This document shows positions 24,663 to 33,379 of a stretch of DNA of 64,000 bases, one piece after another. Both the position numbers and the translations under genes were made by a program. Location of the stretch: assembly GCF_016056275.1 (NCBI RefSeq), contig NZ_JAECZA010000214.1:33897-97896 (forward strand), read 5' to 3'. This DNA comes from Dendronalium phyllosphericum CENA369. GTDB taxonomy: Bacteria > Cyanobacteriota > Cyanobacteriia > Cyanobacteriales > Nostocaceae. Position 1 is the stretch's first letter; each line of letters starts with the position of its first letter. The notes below the pieces were generated by a model, which saw only the letters and a list, made by a program, of their open reading frames with translations, did not search any database and had not been told where the DNA came from.

Positions 24663-26489
24663 ATGAGCGATCGCCCTTTAAAATTATTGTTAATCGACCA
24701 AGACCCCATTTTCCGGCTAGGACTACGGGTAAGCTTAGAAGAAAATCCTAATTTGCAAGTTGTCTCAGAAGCACAAACAGATACTGCCGCTTTGCAAATA
24801 CTCGCAGAACTCGCTCAACAAGACGACCGAGTAAATTTAGTGGTTTTGGAATTAGGTAATAGTCGCTCTAATTATAGTCAGCAGCAAGGTTTACAACTCT
24901 GTCGGCAACAGAAAGCTTTGTACCCCAAACTACCTATTCTTCTCCTCAGTTCTGTTCAAGAGCCAGAAGTGCTTTTAGCAGCAAAATTTATTGGTGTAGA
25001 TGGCTACTGTCCTAAAGGCACTCCCGTTTCCGAACTAGTAGCCGCTATTGAAGAAGTAGCAGCTGGTGGTTTCCATTGGCCTAGCGAAAGCGAAGTAGAA
25101 GAGCAGAGGAGCAGGGGAGCAGAGGGGCAGAGGGGCAGAGGGGCAGAGGAGCAAAGAGAGAACTCAGCACTCAGCACTCAGCACTCAGCACTCAGCACTA
25201 AGAAGCACTCACCTCTCCCATTCGCTAGGTTGCGACAAAATTGGCGTTTGTCGGGAATTAGTCAGATTGACGCTGCCCTAAAGTCGGTAACTGCCCAACT
25301 CAAAATATCCGGACTACCACTACTAGATCGAGCAGTTTTGGCTGGACAGCGACGAGAATTGCTGGCTACTCGTTGGTTGCTCAATCATTTGTTGTTATTA
25401 CCACAAGAAAGACAACAACAACAGCAATTTATCTCCTCTAGTCAGCAACTTCCTATTGTTCCTCCATTGAGTAGTACTGTTGACAGGCCACCTTCATCGT
25501 CTCTACTTAGCCCAAGAGCGCTGCAAGCTGCTTTGTTTTCAACTTGTGTGAAGAAACTGCAATTTTCTTTACAAAATCTGACAGATGAACCCTTAGAAAT
25601 TGATATTTTTAGTGAAGAAAAAAGAAGAGAACTCCTTTATTTAATTCTGCAAAAACTAGCTCAACAGTTAGACGAATTACGTCTTGCTCAAATCGCGATA
25701 AATCAATTAGAAGATTTAAAATTCACTATATTACTTGATTTATGGCAAGAAACAATTATAGATTTTTTTGGTAAATTTTTTCGGGTGCGTTTGGGCAAAC
25801 AAGATATAGAAGTAGTCAAGATATTGCTGCAAAATCCTGAGGTTGTGCAAAAAGAAATTTTAAACAAAATTCCTCTATCTCTTGAGTTATTGTCTTATCT
25901 CCTATTCCAAACAGATTTGTATATTGATAATACTTTCTACTCATCTGGGAGTACTGAAGCTAGATTGCAAGCAGAAAATCTACTAGAAAATTTGTTAATT
26001 CAAGTAGCGAATGGTGTTGTGCAACCACTACTCAATTATTTAGCAGATGTAGAAGCAATTAAGCAAAAATTTTACGATCGCAAGTTAATTTCCACACGAG
26101 AAATCGAACGTTTTAGAAACAATTTGTCATGGAAATACCGTTTGAATAATTCTGTAAAAGAAGCCCAAAGAATTTTTGAAAGCCGCTATGAATTATGTGT
26201 ATTAGCAACTCGCGGCATTGCTAAAATTTCAATTTATGCCCCTCGCAGTCAGGAATTAGCACAGCTTTCGGGAATTCCTCTATTAATAACACTGATAATC
26301 GAATTTCGAGATGCGATCGCTCCGCGTCTGCGATCGCTATTATCTTTTTTAGGAAGTGGTATTGTCTTCGTTCTCACCCAAATAATTGGTAGAGGTCTGG
26401 GTTTAATTGGTCGTGGTATTTTACAAGGGATTGGCAGTGTATCCTTACAAGAAAAAAACTTCAAACGCAACGACGAACGACCAAAATAA
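24663..26489 (+). CDS. Receiver-domain DUF3685 (Ycf55-like) protein
   Basis: From ATG 24663 (MSDRPLKLLLIDQDPIFRLG; a longer TTG start at 24585 exists) this encodes 608 residues. Residues about 5-125 are a response-regulator receiver domain, with the acidic pocket LIDQDP and a KGTPVSELVAAIEEV output helix. A long DUF3685/Ycf55-like region follows (from about 210), ending in an amphipathic or hydrophobic C terminus (LRSLLSFLGSGIVFVLTQI). Between them lies a low-complexity linker encoded by repeats at about 25100-25200. The family is cyanobacterial and red-algal plastid (ycf55); function unknown. Confidence 0.8.
   Translation: MSDRPLKLLLIDQDPIFRLGLRVSLEENPNLQVVSEAQTDTAALQILAELAQQDDRVNLVVLELGNSRSNYSQQQGLQLCRQQKALYPKLPILLLSSVQEPEVLLAAKFIGVDGYCPKGTPVSELVAAIEEVAAGGFHWPSESEVEEQRSRGAEGQRGRGAEEQRENSALSTQHSALSTKKHSPLPFARLRQNWRLSGISQIDAALKSVTAQLKISGLPLLDRAVLAGQRRELLATRWLLNHLLLLPQERQQQQQFISSSQQLPIVPPLSSTVDRPPSSSLLSPRALQAALFSTCVKKLQFSLQNLTDEPLEIDIFSEEKRRELLYLILQKLAQQLDELRLAQIAINQLEDLKFTILLDLWQETIIDFFGKFFRVRLGKQDIEVVKILLQNPEVVQKEILNKIPLSLELLSYLLFQTDLYIDNTFYSSGSTEARLQAENLLENLLIQVANGVVQPLLNYLADVEAIKQKFYDRKLISTREIERFRNNLSWKYRLNNSVKEAQRIFESRYELCVLATRGIAKISIYAPRSQELAQLSGIPLLITLIIEFRDAIAPRLRSLLSFLGSGIVFVLTQIIGRGLGLIGRGILQGIGSVSLQEKNFKRNDERPK
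25100..25200 (+). repeat. Intergenic-type repeats inside the DUF3685 coding sequence
   Basis: GAGCAGAGGAGCAGGGGAGC and GGCAGAGG units are followed by four CTCAGCA/ACTCAGC heptanucleotide repeats. Both families are otherwise intergenic. Here they are in frame and encode EEQRSRGAEGQRGRGAEEQ and ENSALSTQHSALSTKK in the linker after the receiver domain. Confidence 0.85.
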
Positions 26490-26821
26490 GCACAGACAAA
26501 GTCGAGGACACAAATATACAGATCGCATTCAACTCAGCATTTACCTGCAACTTAATATAAATATACTTTTTTGTCCAAGTTCAACTTTATCAAAATTAGG
26601 GCTTTTGACTTTAGTCCGCACAGGCTGACTTTGTTTATTTAGCCGCGATTTCTAGTCGCCTTAGTTAGTTTAAACCCCTCTTGCTAACTAGAAGAGGGGT
26701 AATGTTTATCAATGCAAAGTGTCGCAGAGCGGAAAATGATAACTTTGTCACTCAAGCAGTTTACATCTTCTGCTTTTGTAAGTTGTGAGATTTAGTAAAT
26801 AAATCTGTTTTCACTCCTCAC
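26490..26821. other. Intergenic region between convergent genes
   Basis: This 332-nt region contains ACCCCTCTT (26674-26682) and AAGAGGGGT (26692-26700), a 9-bp stem with a 9-nt loop. There is no strong T run on the plus side, but it may serve as a terminator between the DUF3685 gene and the convergent zinc-ribbon gene. Nothing else is seen. Confidence 0.55.
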
Positions 26822-27334
26822 CTACTCAAATAATCTGAAATAGGGGTAGCGCACAGGAACTCCAGGCTCTTTTTCCAAATCAAAATTAATCACTTCCCAG
26901 CAGGGATCTTCTGAGGGTTCAGGGCTAAATTCCACAGGTAAGCCGTACAGTCGTGCAGATGTAGCTTCTGGCTGTCCAGAACGCCAAGGTGTACTCCGTT
27001 CTAAATAGCCGCTCATCAATTCCTGATAACGTCTAGCAATGATTACCCGTGTTGCTCGATAGCCTTGAGTGTACAGCTTATCTAGTGCTTCGTGAATTTC
27101 AAACCGAATACCATCGGGATGAGTGTGCTGTCTATACCATTCACTATTCCACCTGCGCCAATGTCGCCCCGACTGAAGATGAATTAGTTCTCCAGTTTTG
27201 GGATTAGCTTCAAACGCGCCATGACGCGGACACAGATAAGTATCTGTCAGTGTCAATGCTGGGATAGTCTGGCGACAGTGAGGGCACTGAATTTCGGGGC
27301 CAAATATGGGGTACTGCAAGCCTGGATTCATCAT
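26822..27334 (-). CDS. Zinc-ribbon protein, probable TIGR02652 family
   Basis: The 170-residue protein has an N-terminal zinc ribbon (CPHCRQTIPAL...YLCPRHGAFE, about 18-42) followed by a Trp- and Arg-rich region (SGRHWRRWNSEWYRQHTHPDGIRFEIHEAL) and a C-terminal part ending GVPVRYPYFRLFE. I recall such proteins as a conserved cyanobacterial family of unknown function (TIGR02652). Its ATG overlaps the stop of the upstream frame (27331-27558) as ATGA, which suggests translational coupling. Confidence 0.75.
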   Translation of the reverse strand: MMNPGLQYPIFGPEIQCPHCRQTIPALTLTDTYLCPRHGAFEANPKTGELIHLQSGRHWRRWNSEWYRQHTHPDGIRFEIHEALDKLYTQGYRATRVIIARRYQELMSGYLERSTPWRSGQPEATSARLYGLPVEFSPEPSEDPCWEVINFDLEKEPGVPVRYPYFRLFE

Positions 27335-27558
27335 GAAGTGCGTACAAGCATAGTTTCGTCTTCACCAGCACCAGTGGGTTGGATTTTACACTTCGGCTCC
27401 ACCACTTTAAGGACTTGCTCGCTACTGCAAGGGCACAAAGTTGCAGCAAGAACAATTTTCACTAGTTTCTTCCTCAGAGTAGAGGCTTGACGACGTGATA
27501 TTCTGGTTGTGCTACCAGCCTCAAGGGTTGGAGTTTCTCCAGTGTTCCTGGGTACCAT
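27331..27558 (-). CDS. Possible small gene coupled to the zinc-ribbon gene
   Basis: This 75-residue frame has Arg/Lys-rich residues 18-33, then VLAATLCPCSSEQVLKVVEPKCKIQ with three Cys. It ends in an ATGA overlap with the next gene, which supports it. Against it, the start at 27558 would leave only 14 nt to the divergent carbonic anhydrase start at 27573, so the start may lie further in. I do not recognise the protein. Coding status uncertain. Confidence 0.4.
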   Translation of the reverse strand: MVPRNTGETPTLEAGSTTRISRRQASTLRKKLVKIVLAATLCPCSSEQVLKVVEPKCKIQPTGAGEDETMLVRTS

Positions 27559-27572
27559 AATCCTATTCTATC

Positions 27573-28100
27573 GTGTCTACTGCTTCTTACTGGTCATCTC
27601 CCGATTTTTCTCAAGCAGCCTTCGTTGCAGCCAACGCTGTTGTTATCGGTTCAGTCAAAATAGCAGCAGGGGTGAGCATTTGGTATGGAGCCGTAGTTAG
27701 GGCAGATGTAGAACGCATTGACATCGGCGAATGCACAAATATTCAAGATGGAGCAATTCTACATGGCGATCCTGGTACGCCAACTATTTTAGAAGATCGT
27801 GTTACTGTCGGCCATCGTGCTGTGATACATTCCGCTTACATCGAACGTGGTAGCTTGATTGGGATTGGCGCAGTAATTTTAGACGGAGTACGAGTAGGTG
27901 CTGGTAGCATTATTGGCGCAGGCGCAGTCGTAACCAAAGATGTACCCCCCTTATCCCTTGTTGTTGGCATTCCTGGCAAAGTATTACGTAAAGTTACAGA
28001 TGCTGAAGCCGCAGAACTACTAGAACATGCTGAACGTTACCAAAAGTTAGCTTTAGTTCATGCTGGCAAGGGTACTGATATTGGCTTTAGTCCGCCATAG
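27573..28100 (+). CDS. Gamma-class carbonic anhydrase-like hexapeptide protein
   Basis: The 175-residue left-handed beta-helix protein has zinc-ligand positions in DGAILHGD and TVGHRAVIHSA, with the RADVERI segment that carries the catalytic-loop Arg region. This matches the gamma carbonic anhydrase/YrdA/CcmM-N fold. It lacks the RbcS-like repeats of CcmM, so it is a stand-alone member, not CcmM. Activity cannot be assumed; some homologues are inactive. GTG start at 27573. Confidence 0.88.
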   Translation: MSTASYWSSPDFSQAAFVAANAVVIGSVKIAAGVSIWYGAVVRADVERIDIGECTNIQDGAILHGDPGTPTILEDRVTVGHRAVIHSAYIERGSLIGIGAVILDGVRVGAGSIIGAGAVVTKDVPPLSLVVGIPGKVLRKVTDAEAAELLEHAERYQKLALVHAGKGTDIGFSPP

Positions 28101-28245
28101 TGAAGATGAGGAATAAGGAAAATAGGGGACTGACAAATAAAAAAATAATCAATCACTTTGGGGAGCAGGGGGAGATGAGGGAGACAAATCAATTCAAAAT
28201 TCACGGGGAAGAATCCATACTTCTACCTCCTGCCTCCTGCCTCTT

Positions 28246-28273
28246 GTACAGACGCGATTAATCGCGTCTGTAC
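28246..28273. repeat. Perfect 28-bp palindrome (dispersed repeat, copy 3)
   Basis: GTACAGACGCGATT is followed directly by its reverse complement AATCGCGTCTGTAC. It is related to the elements at 9095-9131 and 19790-19885 and is followed by CGACAACTGAC, as at 9126. Confidence 0.9.
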
Positions 28274-28399
28274 GACAACTGACTAATACTTTATATTTCT
28301 TTACACGTAGGTCTGGAAAAATTGTCCACTTCAGCTAAAAATAAAAATGAGAACAGTTGACAAAACTTTAATTTCTTCTTTGAAGAGGGGTTTATAGAT

Positions 28400-28528
28400 A
28401 TGGATGGTATTGATTTTCGTGTGGTAATCGTTTTAGCACCAGTTGCTATTGCTGCCGGCTGGGCTGTGTTTAATATTGGTGCTGCTGCTTTAAGACAAAT
28501 TCAAGGCTTTTTGGACAGAGAAGCCTAA
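28400..28528 (+). CDS. psbY: Photosystem II protein Y
   Basis: A 42-residue protein begins [20 protein letters not shown] and continues [22 protein letters not shown]. It has one membrane helix followed by a basic/amphipathic end with the WAVxNIxxxALRQ pattern of PsbY, a small peripheral photosystem II subunit near cytochrome b559. AGAGGGG (28384-28390) lies 9 nt before the ATG, and a good terminator follows 25 nt after the stop. It is short but well supported. Confidence 0.92.
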   Translation: MDGIDFRVVIVLAPVAIAAGWAVFNIGAAALRQIQGFLDREA

Positions 28529-28553
28529 ACTCGATTTAATCTCATCACTTGTT

Positions 28554-28586
28554 AACCGACTCTCTTTACAGGGCAGTCGGTTTTAT
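28554..28586 (+). terminator. Terminator of psbY
   Basis: AACCGACT (28554-28561) and AGTCGGTT (28575-28582) form an 8-bp stem with a 13-nt loop, followed by TTATT. Confidence 0.85.
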
Positions 28587-28676
28587 TGATACAGCCTATG
28601 GGACATAGGATAGTAAAAAAATTCCTAGCCCCTATTTCCAATTAATCTCCAGTTCTTAATCCTCAATCTCCCTTTT

Positions 28677-30035
28677 GTGGATATCGAATCTTTACTACAA
28701 TCATTTCAACACTTTGGCGTTCATCTGGGACTTTCACGCATTGTCAAACTGCTGGTAAATCTTGGCAACCCCCATCACCAAGTCCCGATAATTCACGTTG
28801 CTGGCACTAATGGTAAAGGTTCAGTCTGTGCTTATCTTTCCTCAGTACTAACAGAAGCAGGTTATCGTATAGGACGCTACACTTCACCCCATTTAGTTGA
28901 TTGGACAGAACGCATCTGCTGCAACGAACAGCCAATCTCCTCAGAGGAATTAAGTGAATTGTTGCAACAAGTCCAAGCGGCTATAAGCCCCGATGATGAG
29001 TACCCAACTCAGTTTGAAGTAATAACCGCAGCCGCTTGGTTGTATTTTGCTCAACAGCAAGTTGATGTGGCAGTGGTAGAAGTAGGATTGGGAGGGCGTT
29101 TGGATGCCACTAATGTTTGTTCGCAGCCTTTAGTTAGTATTATTACTTCCATCAGCCGCGAACACTGGCAACAACTTGGCCCTACTGTTGCTGATATTGC
29201 TAGAGAAAAAGCTGGTATTCTTAAATACAGATGTCCTGCTGTAGTTGGCCCATTACCAGCGGATGCCCAAAAAGTTGTGCGATCGCGCGTTCAAGAATTA
29301 GAATGCCCAATCTTTACCCCTCAGCCTGCACGTCAAATCCAAACAGGATGGGCTGAATATCAAACACTTGAAAACTCAAAATCAATTAAATATCCTTTGC
29401 CATTACAAGGACAAATTCAGTTAACTAATTCAGCTTTGGCATTAGCTGCTTTAGAAATTCTCCAAAAACAAGGTTGGCAAATTTCTGAAACAGCAATTAT
29501 CAACGGCATTGCAAAAACCAAATGGCCAGGACGAATGCAATGGATTACTTGGAGAAATCAGAAACTATTAATTGATGGCGCTCATAATCCAGCTGCTGCT
29601 CAAGTTCTGCGTGACTATGTAGATAGTCTAAATCCTAATCTAAATCCTATTATTTTAAATAATGAATCTGATTCCTTTACGAACTCAAATTCAGTACAGG
29701 CGCAAAGCATAGCTTCTCTCCAAAATCAGCATGTTACTTGGGTGATAGGAATGCTTTCTACTAAAGAACATGCAGATATTTTCAAAGCTTTACTACAACC
29801 AAAAGAGCGATTGTATTTAGTGCCAGTACCAGATTCCAGTTCGGCCAATCCACTGGAATTAGCAAAGATAGCTGTTGATGTTTGCCCAAAATTAAGCTTT
29901 TGCGAGACTTATCCAGACTTATTCTCAGCACTAGAATCAGCCTTTGTCTCACCAGAAAATTTAGTAGTCTTGTGTGGTTCTCTCTATTTATTAGGACATT
30001 TTTTAGCAACCAGCAATACAATTCGTAATTCATAA
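28677..30035 (+). CDS. folC: Folylpolyglutamate synthase / dihydrofolate synthase
   Basis: The 452-residue Mur-ligase-fold enzyme has the FolC P-loop HVAGTNGKGSVCAYLSS, YTSPHLVDWTERI, EVGLGGRLDATN, SREHWQQLGPTVADIAREKAGI and DGAHNPAAA. It adds glutamates to folates and, as in most bacteria, may also make dihydrofolate. GTG start at 28677 (MDIESLLQSFQHFG). The 3' end overlaps a short inverted repeat shared with the convergent ABC gene. Confidence 0.95.
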   Translation: MDIESLLQSFQHFGVHLGLSRIVKLLVNLGNPHHQVPIIHVAGTNGKGSVCAYLSSVLTEAGYRIGRYTSPHLVDWTERICCNEQPISSEELSELLQQVQAAISPDDEYPTQFEVITAAAWLYFAQQQVDVAVVEVGLGGRLDATNVCSQPLVSIITSISREHWQQLGPTVADIAREKAGILKYRCPAVVGPLPADAQKVVRSRVQELECPIFTPQPARQIQTGWAEYQTLENSKSIKYPLPLQGQIQLTNSALALAALEILQKQGWQISETAIINGIAKTKWPGRMQWITWRNQKLLIDGAHNPAAAQVLRDYVDSLNPNLNPIILNNESDSFTNSNSVQAQSIASLQNQHVTWVIGMLSTKEHADIFKALLQPKERLYLVPVPDSSSANPLELAKIAVDVCPKLSFCETYPDLFSALESAFVSPENLVVLCGSLYLLGHFLATSNTIRNS

Positions 30036-30058
30036 CTATTTATTTTCAATTACGAATT
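30020..30058. terminator. Hairpin between convergent folC and ABC-binding-protein genes
   Basis: AATTCGTAATT (30020-30030) and AATTACGAATT (30048-30058) are perfect inverted repeats. The left arm contains the last codons of folC, and the right arm belongs to ATTACGA heptanucleotide repeats that run to about 30080. It could act as a bidirectional terminator. Confidence 0.6.
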
Positions 30059-30077
30059 ACGAATTACAAATTACGAA

Positions 30078-31352
30078 TTATCTATTGTTCCACTGTTGTG
30101 CTGCATCTTCTACAGCTTTGTCTACAGTTTTTTGCCCTAACATTGCTGCTTGCAAGTTTTCATAAACTGCTTTTTGTAGTTTGTTGAAATCTTTCAAAGT
30201 TGGGGTTAATATTTCTGCTTTTTGCAGTTGTGCAGCGCTAATAAATCGTGCCTTTTCTATTGTTGAAGCAGTCGCTGGAACATTTTTGAAATAGTTATCA
30301 GACAGTGCTTTGATAGTAGATGGTAAGACATTAGCAGCTTTAGCAAAAGCTAGCTGATTTTCATCATTGGTGACAAATAAAGCAAATTTAACAGCTGCAT
30401 CTGGTTGCTTTGTTTCACGCGGGATAACTATGTTCATCACCGCAACGTTTTTCTTCCCTGTATCACCTGTAAGTTGAGGTGCTATAGCTGAAGCTTCAGC
30501 TATCTTTGGGGCATTATTGGCAATTGTTTTGAGAAACTCCGGCCCAGAAGCTAGGAATACAGTTTCTCCAGCTTGGTATAAATCAATCGCATGACGATGC
30601 CCTTGCGTCAACACTTCCTTCGGTAGTAGACCTTTTTTATATAGGTCTACCCAATACTGAAACGCTGCTTTACCTTGTGGTGAGTTAAAAGCTGCTTTTC
30701 CCTCACTATCTACTAAAGTGACTCCCATTTGTACTAAAGATTCCATTACTTCACCGGAATCTTGGGGTACAAAGGTAACAAAAAAAGCATATTTGCCAGT
30801 CTTATCTTTAATTTGTTGCGCTAATTGTGCTAATTCTCCGTAGGTACTAGGTGTTTTAGTGATACCTGCCTGTTTTAATAAATCAGTGTTATAAATGGTT
30901 AGCCTTGTGGTGAGATACCAGGGAATTCCAAAACTCTTGCCATTTAGCGTACTTGCTTTCCAGATATTCGGTAGATAGGAGGAACGTACTTCATTTGGAA
31001 CTTTTGTATCCAAATCCAACCAAGCATTTCGTCCAGCAAGTTGGGAAGCAAAATCTGGATTTAGGTTAACTACATCAGGTGGCGTATTTGCTGAGACAGC
31101 TGTTAAAATTTTGTTCTCCATCGCAGCCCAAGGTATATCGACCCAGTTAATCTTTATACCTGAATTTTGCGATTCAAAAGTCGCAATTAGACTTTGGAAG
31201 TAATTAGTAAATTGAGGTTGGAGTTGCATTGTCCAAAACTCAATAGTTGTTGCTGTCGGTTTTGGGCCTGAACCGCAACTTACCATCCAACTGGTGAATA
31301 AGCCAATTAGTGCCAAAGCAGCCAATTTTTTAAATTTTTGCAATTGAATCAT
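30078..31352 (-). CDS. Extracellular solute-binding lipoprotein (family 1, sugar-type ABC)
   Basis: The 424-residue lipoprotein has a signal peptide with lipobox MVSC (Cys26). The family-1 binding-protein core includes EFWTMQLQPQFTNYFQSLIATFE, INWVDIPWAAMENKI, FGIPWYLTTRLTIYNTDLLKQAGI and AVKFALFVTNDENQLAFAKA. Such proteins deliver oligosaccharides, glycerol phosphate or similar solutes to ABC importers. No permease or ATPase genes are adjacent, so the transporter is encoded elsewhere, and the substrate is unknown. Confidence 0.9.
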   Translation of the reverse strand: MIQLQKFKKLAALALIGLFTSWMVSCGSGPKPTATTIEFWTMQLQPQFTNYFQSLIATFESQNSGIKINWVDIPWAAMENKILTAVSANTPPDVVNLNPDFASQLAGRNAWLDLDTKVPNEVRSSYLPNIWKASTLNGKSFGIPWYLTTRLTIYNTDLLKQAGITKTPSTYGELAQLAQQIKDKTGKYAFFVTFVPQDSGEVMESLVQMGVTLVDSEGKAAFNSPQGKAAFQYWVDLYKKGLLPKEVLTQGHRHAIDLYQAGETVFLASGPEFLKTIANNAPKIAEASAIAPQLTGDTGKKNVAVMNIVIPRETKQPDAAVKFALFVTNDENQLAFAKAANVLPSTIKALSDNYFKNVPATASTIEKARFISAAQLQKAEILTPTLKDFNKLQKAVYENLQAAMLGQKTVDKAVEDAAQQWNNR

Positions 31353-31500
31353 TTTCCCAGTGTTTTTACGCTTGCTCGAAGTAAAAAGCTTATGCAGAAT
31401 TATCGAAATTATAGGCTAAATAAATTACCAGTAATAGAGATACAAAATATTGTGTCTCTACAGTATAAATTTTCAATTTAGCAGTCCGGCGGGCACAACT

Positions 31501-32607
31501 GTGGTGAAAAGTTTCAATAGTCTGTTTGGTAAATCTAATAAAGGGGTGGGCATTGAACTAGCACCAGAACGGGTGAATATAGTTCAGCTACGCAAGCAAC
31601 GCCAAGGCTTGAAATTAGAATCCTTAACATCGGTAGCAGTTCCGGAAGGCGTTGTTACTGATGGTCAAATTGCCGACCCCCCAACAATGGCCCAATTAAT
31701 CCAGCAGGGACTGGCTGAAAGTAAAATCAAAGCCTCTCGTGTTGCTACTGGCGTACCGGGACGAGATTCAATTGTCCGTTTAATACCTGTGCCGGCTGAG
31801 TTAGATGATAAAGAATTGCGGGACATGGTGTTAAACCATGAAGCAGGTTTGTATTTGCCTTATCCTCGTGAAGAAGCTGATGTAGATTATCAGAAACTTG
31901 GGTACTTTCAAGATGAAGATGGCATCGAAAAAGTACAGGTGCTATTAGTTGCTACCCGTAAGGAGGTAACAGATACATATATTAGTACGTTTGAGCAGGC
32001 AGGATTACAAATCGACGTATTAGAGATTAGCAGTTTTGCGTTGATTCGGACAATACGCGATCAACTGCGGCAATTTAGCCCTCAAGAAGCAGCAGTATTA
32101 GTTGACATCGAGTTCGATAGTACAGAAATAGCGATCGTCGTTAACGGAGTACCTCAATTTTCGCGCACCGTACCTTTGGGCACATATCAACTGGAAGCAG
32201 CTCTAGCAAGGGCAATGAGCTTACCCACCTCACGCGATATGGAACTGTTGCAAGAACTGGTAATTACCCCAAATCCCTTAGATGGTGGAAAAACAGGGGT
32301 TACTGAAATTAATCCTGGTATGGCAGCCGTGTTGAGGGTTTTAGGAGAACTCACAGACGAGCTGCGTCGCTCCATCGATTTTTACCTGAATCAAAGTGAA
32401 AACTTAGAAGTAGCGCAGATTTTTTTAGCCGGGCCAGGAGGTGGACTACAACAGCTAGACGAGTTTTTTACTCAACGATTAAGCTTACCAACCACCCAAG
32501 TAGATCCAATAGGGTCTTTGTCCTTAGAAGTCGATGCAGAAAAGTACCCAATGGTAAGACGTTCTGGCTTGGGGATAGTACTTGGTTTAGGTATGAGGGA
32601 GGTGTAA
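31501..32607 (+). CDS. pilM: Type IV pilus inner-membrane platform protein PilM
   Basis: The actin-like ATPase-fold protein has the signature KGVGIELAPERVNIVQLRKQ and the DYQKLG, EISSFALIR, AVLVDIEFDSTEIAIV and FLAGPGGGL segments. The TTG at 31450 would add residues unlike the family; the GTG at 31501 or 31504, giving VKSFNSLFGKSNKG, is preferred. It is first in the pilMNO(Q) group, 4 nt before pilN. PilM recruits the cytoplasmic side of the pilus alignment complex. Confidence 0.93.
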   Translation: MVKSFNSLFGKSNKGVGIELAPERVNIVQLRKQRQGLKLESLTSVAVPEGVVTDGQIADPPTMAQLIQQGLAESKIKASRVATGVPGRDSIVRLIPVPAELDDKELRDMVLNHEAGLYLPYPREEADVDYQKLGYFQDEDGIEKVQVLLVATRKEVTDTYISTFEQAGLQIDVLEISSFALIRTIRDQLRQFSPQEAAVLVDIEFDSTEIAIVVNGVPQFSRTVPLGTYQLEAALARAMSLPTSRDMELLQELVITPNPLDGGKTGVTEINPGMAAVLRVLGELTDELRRSIDFYLNQSENLEVAQIFLAGPGGGLQQLDEFFTQRLSLPTTQVDPIGSLSLEVDAEKYPMVRRSGLGIVLGLGMREV

Positions 32608-32611
32608 CAGA

Positions 32612-33379
32612 ATGTACAGTTTAGATATTAACTTTCTTAAAGACCGCCCAATTTTCCAGAACAAGCCAAACAAAAGAGGAGGATTTAAACTTCCAGTCGG
32701 AGATTTAACACCCATCTATATAGGAGTTGCCTTGGGTGTGTGTCTTCCAATTTTTGCGGCAACTGGTTGGTGGTTTTTGCAAGCGAAAAATAGTGAATTA
32801 GAGCAGAATATAGCACAATTAGATGGAGAGAACAAGAAGTTAGATGCAGAAATAGGAAATATTAACAAAATCCGAGAAGATATAGCCCAAGTTAAAGCCC
32901 AAACACAAAGTTTAGTTAGTGTATTTGACCAAATTCGTCCTTGGTCAGCGATGTTACAAGATTTGCGCGATCGCATTCCCGCAACAGTACAAATTGATAA
33001 TGTTAAGCAAATTCCACCCACTCCCGCAGCAGAAGGTAAACCGCCGAATAATCCTGCTGGAGGAATACAAATTAATGGATTGGCTCGCTCATACAATGAT
33101 GTCAACGATTTCTTGCTGACTCTACAACAATCCCCGTTTTTGAAATCCTCAGACAGCAAAATTATTTCAGCAAACTTAGTAGATGCACCAATACCACCAA
33201 GTGCTGGGACAACAACTAATGTACCCATCAAACCACCACAAATAGTTAGATATACTATTCAATCAAGTCTGAGTGATATTCCAGCTTCTGAGTTAATGCG
33301 GGAGTTAGAGCAAAAAGGCACAGTGGGTCTAGTGACTCGTATTCGCAGTATGCAACAAATAGGAGTCATTACAAAATGA
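32612..33379 (+). CDS. pilN: Type IV pilus assembly protein PilN
   Basis: The 255-residue protein starts MYSLDINFLKDRP, a typical PilN N terminus that contacts PilM. It has one transmembrane helix (about 35-53), a coiled coil (about 55-90) and a periplasmic ferredoxin-like domain with RIPATVQIDNVKQI. It overlaps pilO by 4 nt (ATGA), consistent with coupled translation of the PilMNO complex. Confidence 0.9.
   Translation: MYSLDINFLKDRPIFQNKPNKRGGFKLPVGDLTPIYIGVALGVCLPIFAATGWWFLQAKNSELEQNIAQLDGENKKLDAEIGNINKIREDIAQVKAQTQSLVSVFDQIRPWSAMLQDLRDRIPATVQIDNVKQIPPTPAAEGKPPNNPAGGIQINGLARSYNDVNDFLLTLQQSPFLKSSDSKIISANLVDAPIPPSAGTTTNVPIKPPQIVRYTIQSSLSDIPASELMRELEQKGTVGLVTRIRSMQQIGVITK

Noticed and set aside
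9095..28273. CRISPR array from spaced palindromic copies
   Set aside because: Copies are thousands of bases apart and no repeat-spacer unit of constant length occurs; no cas genes are present.
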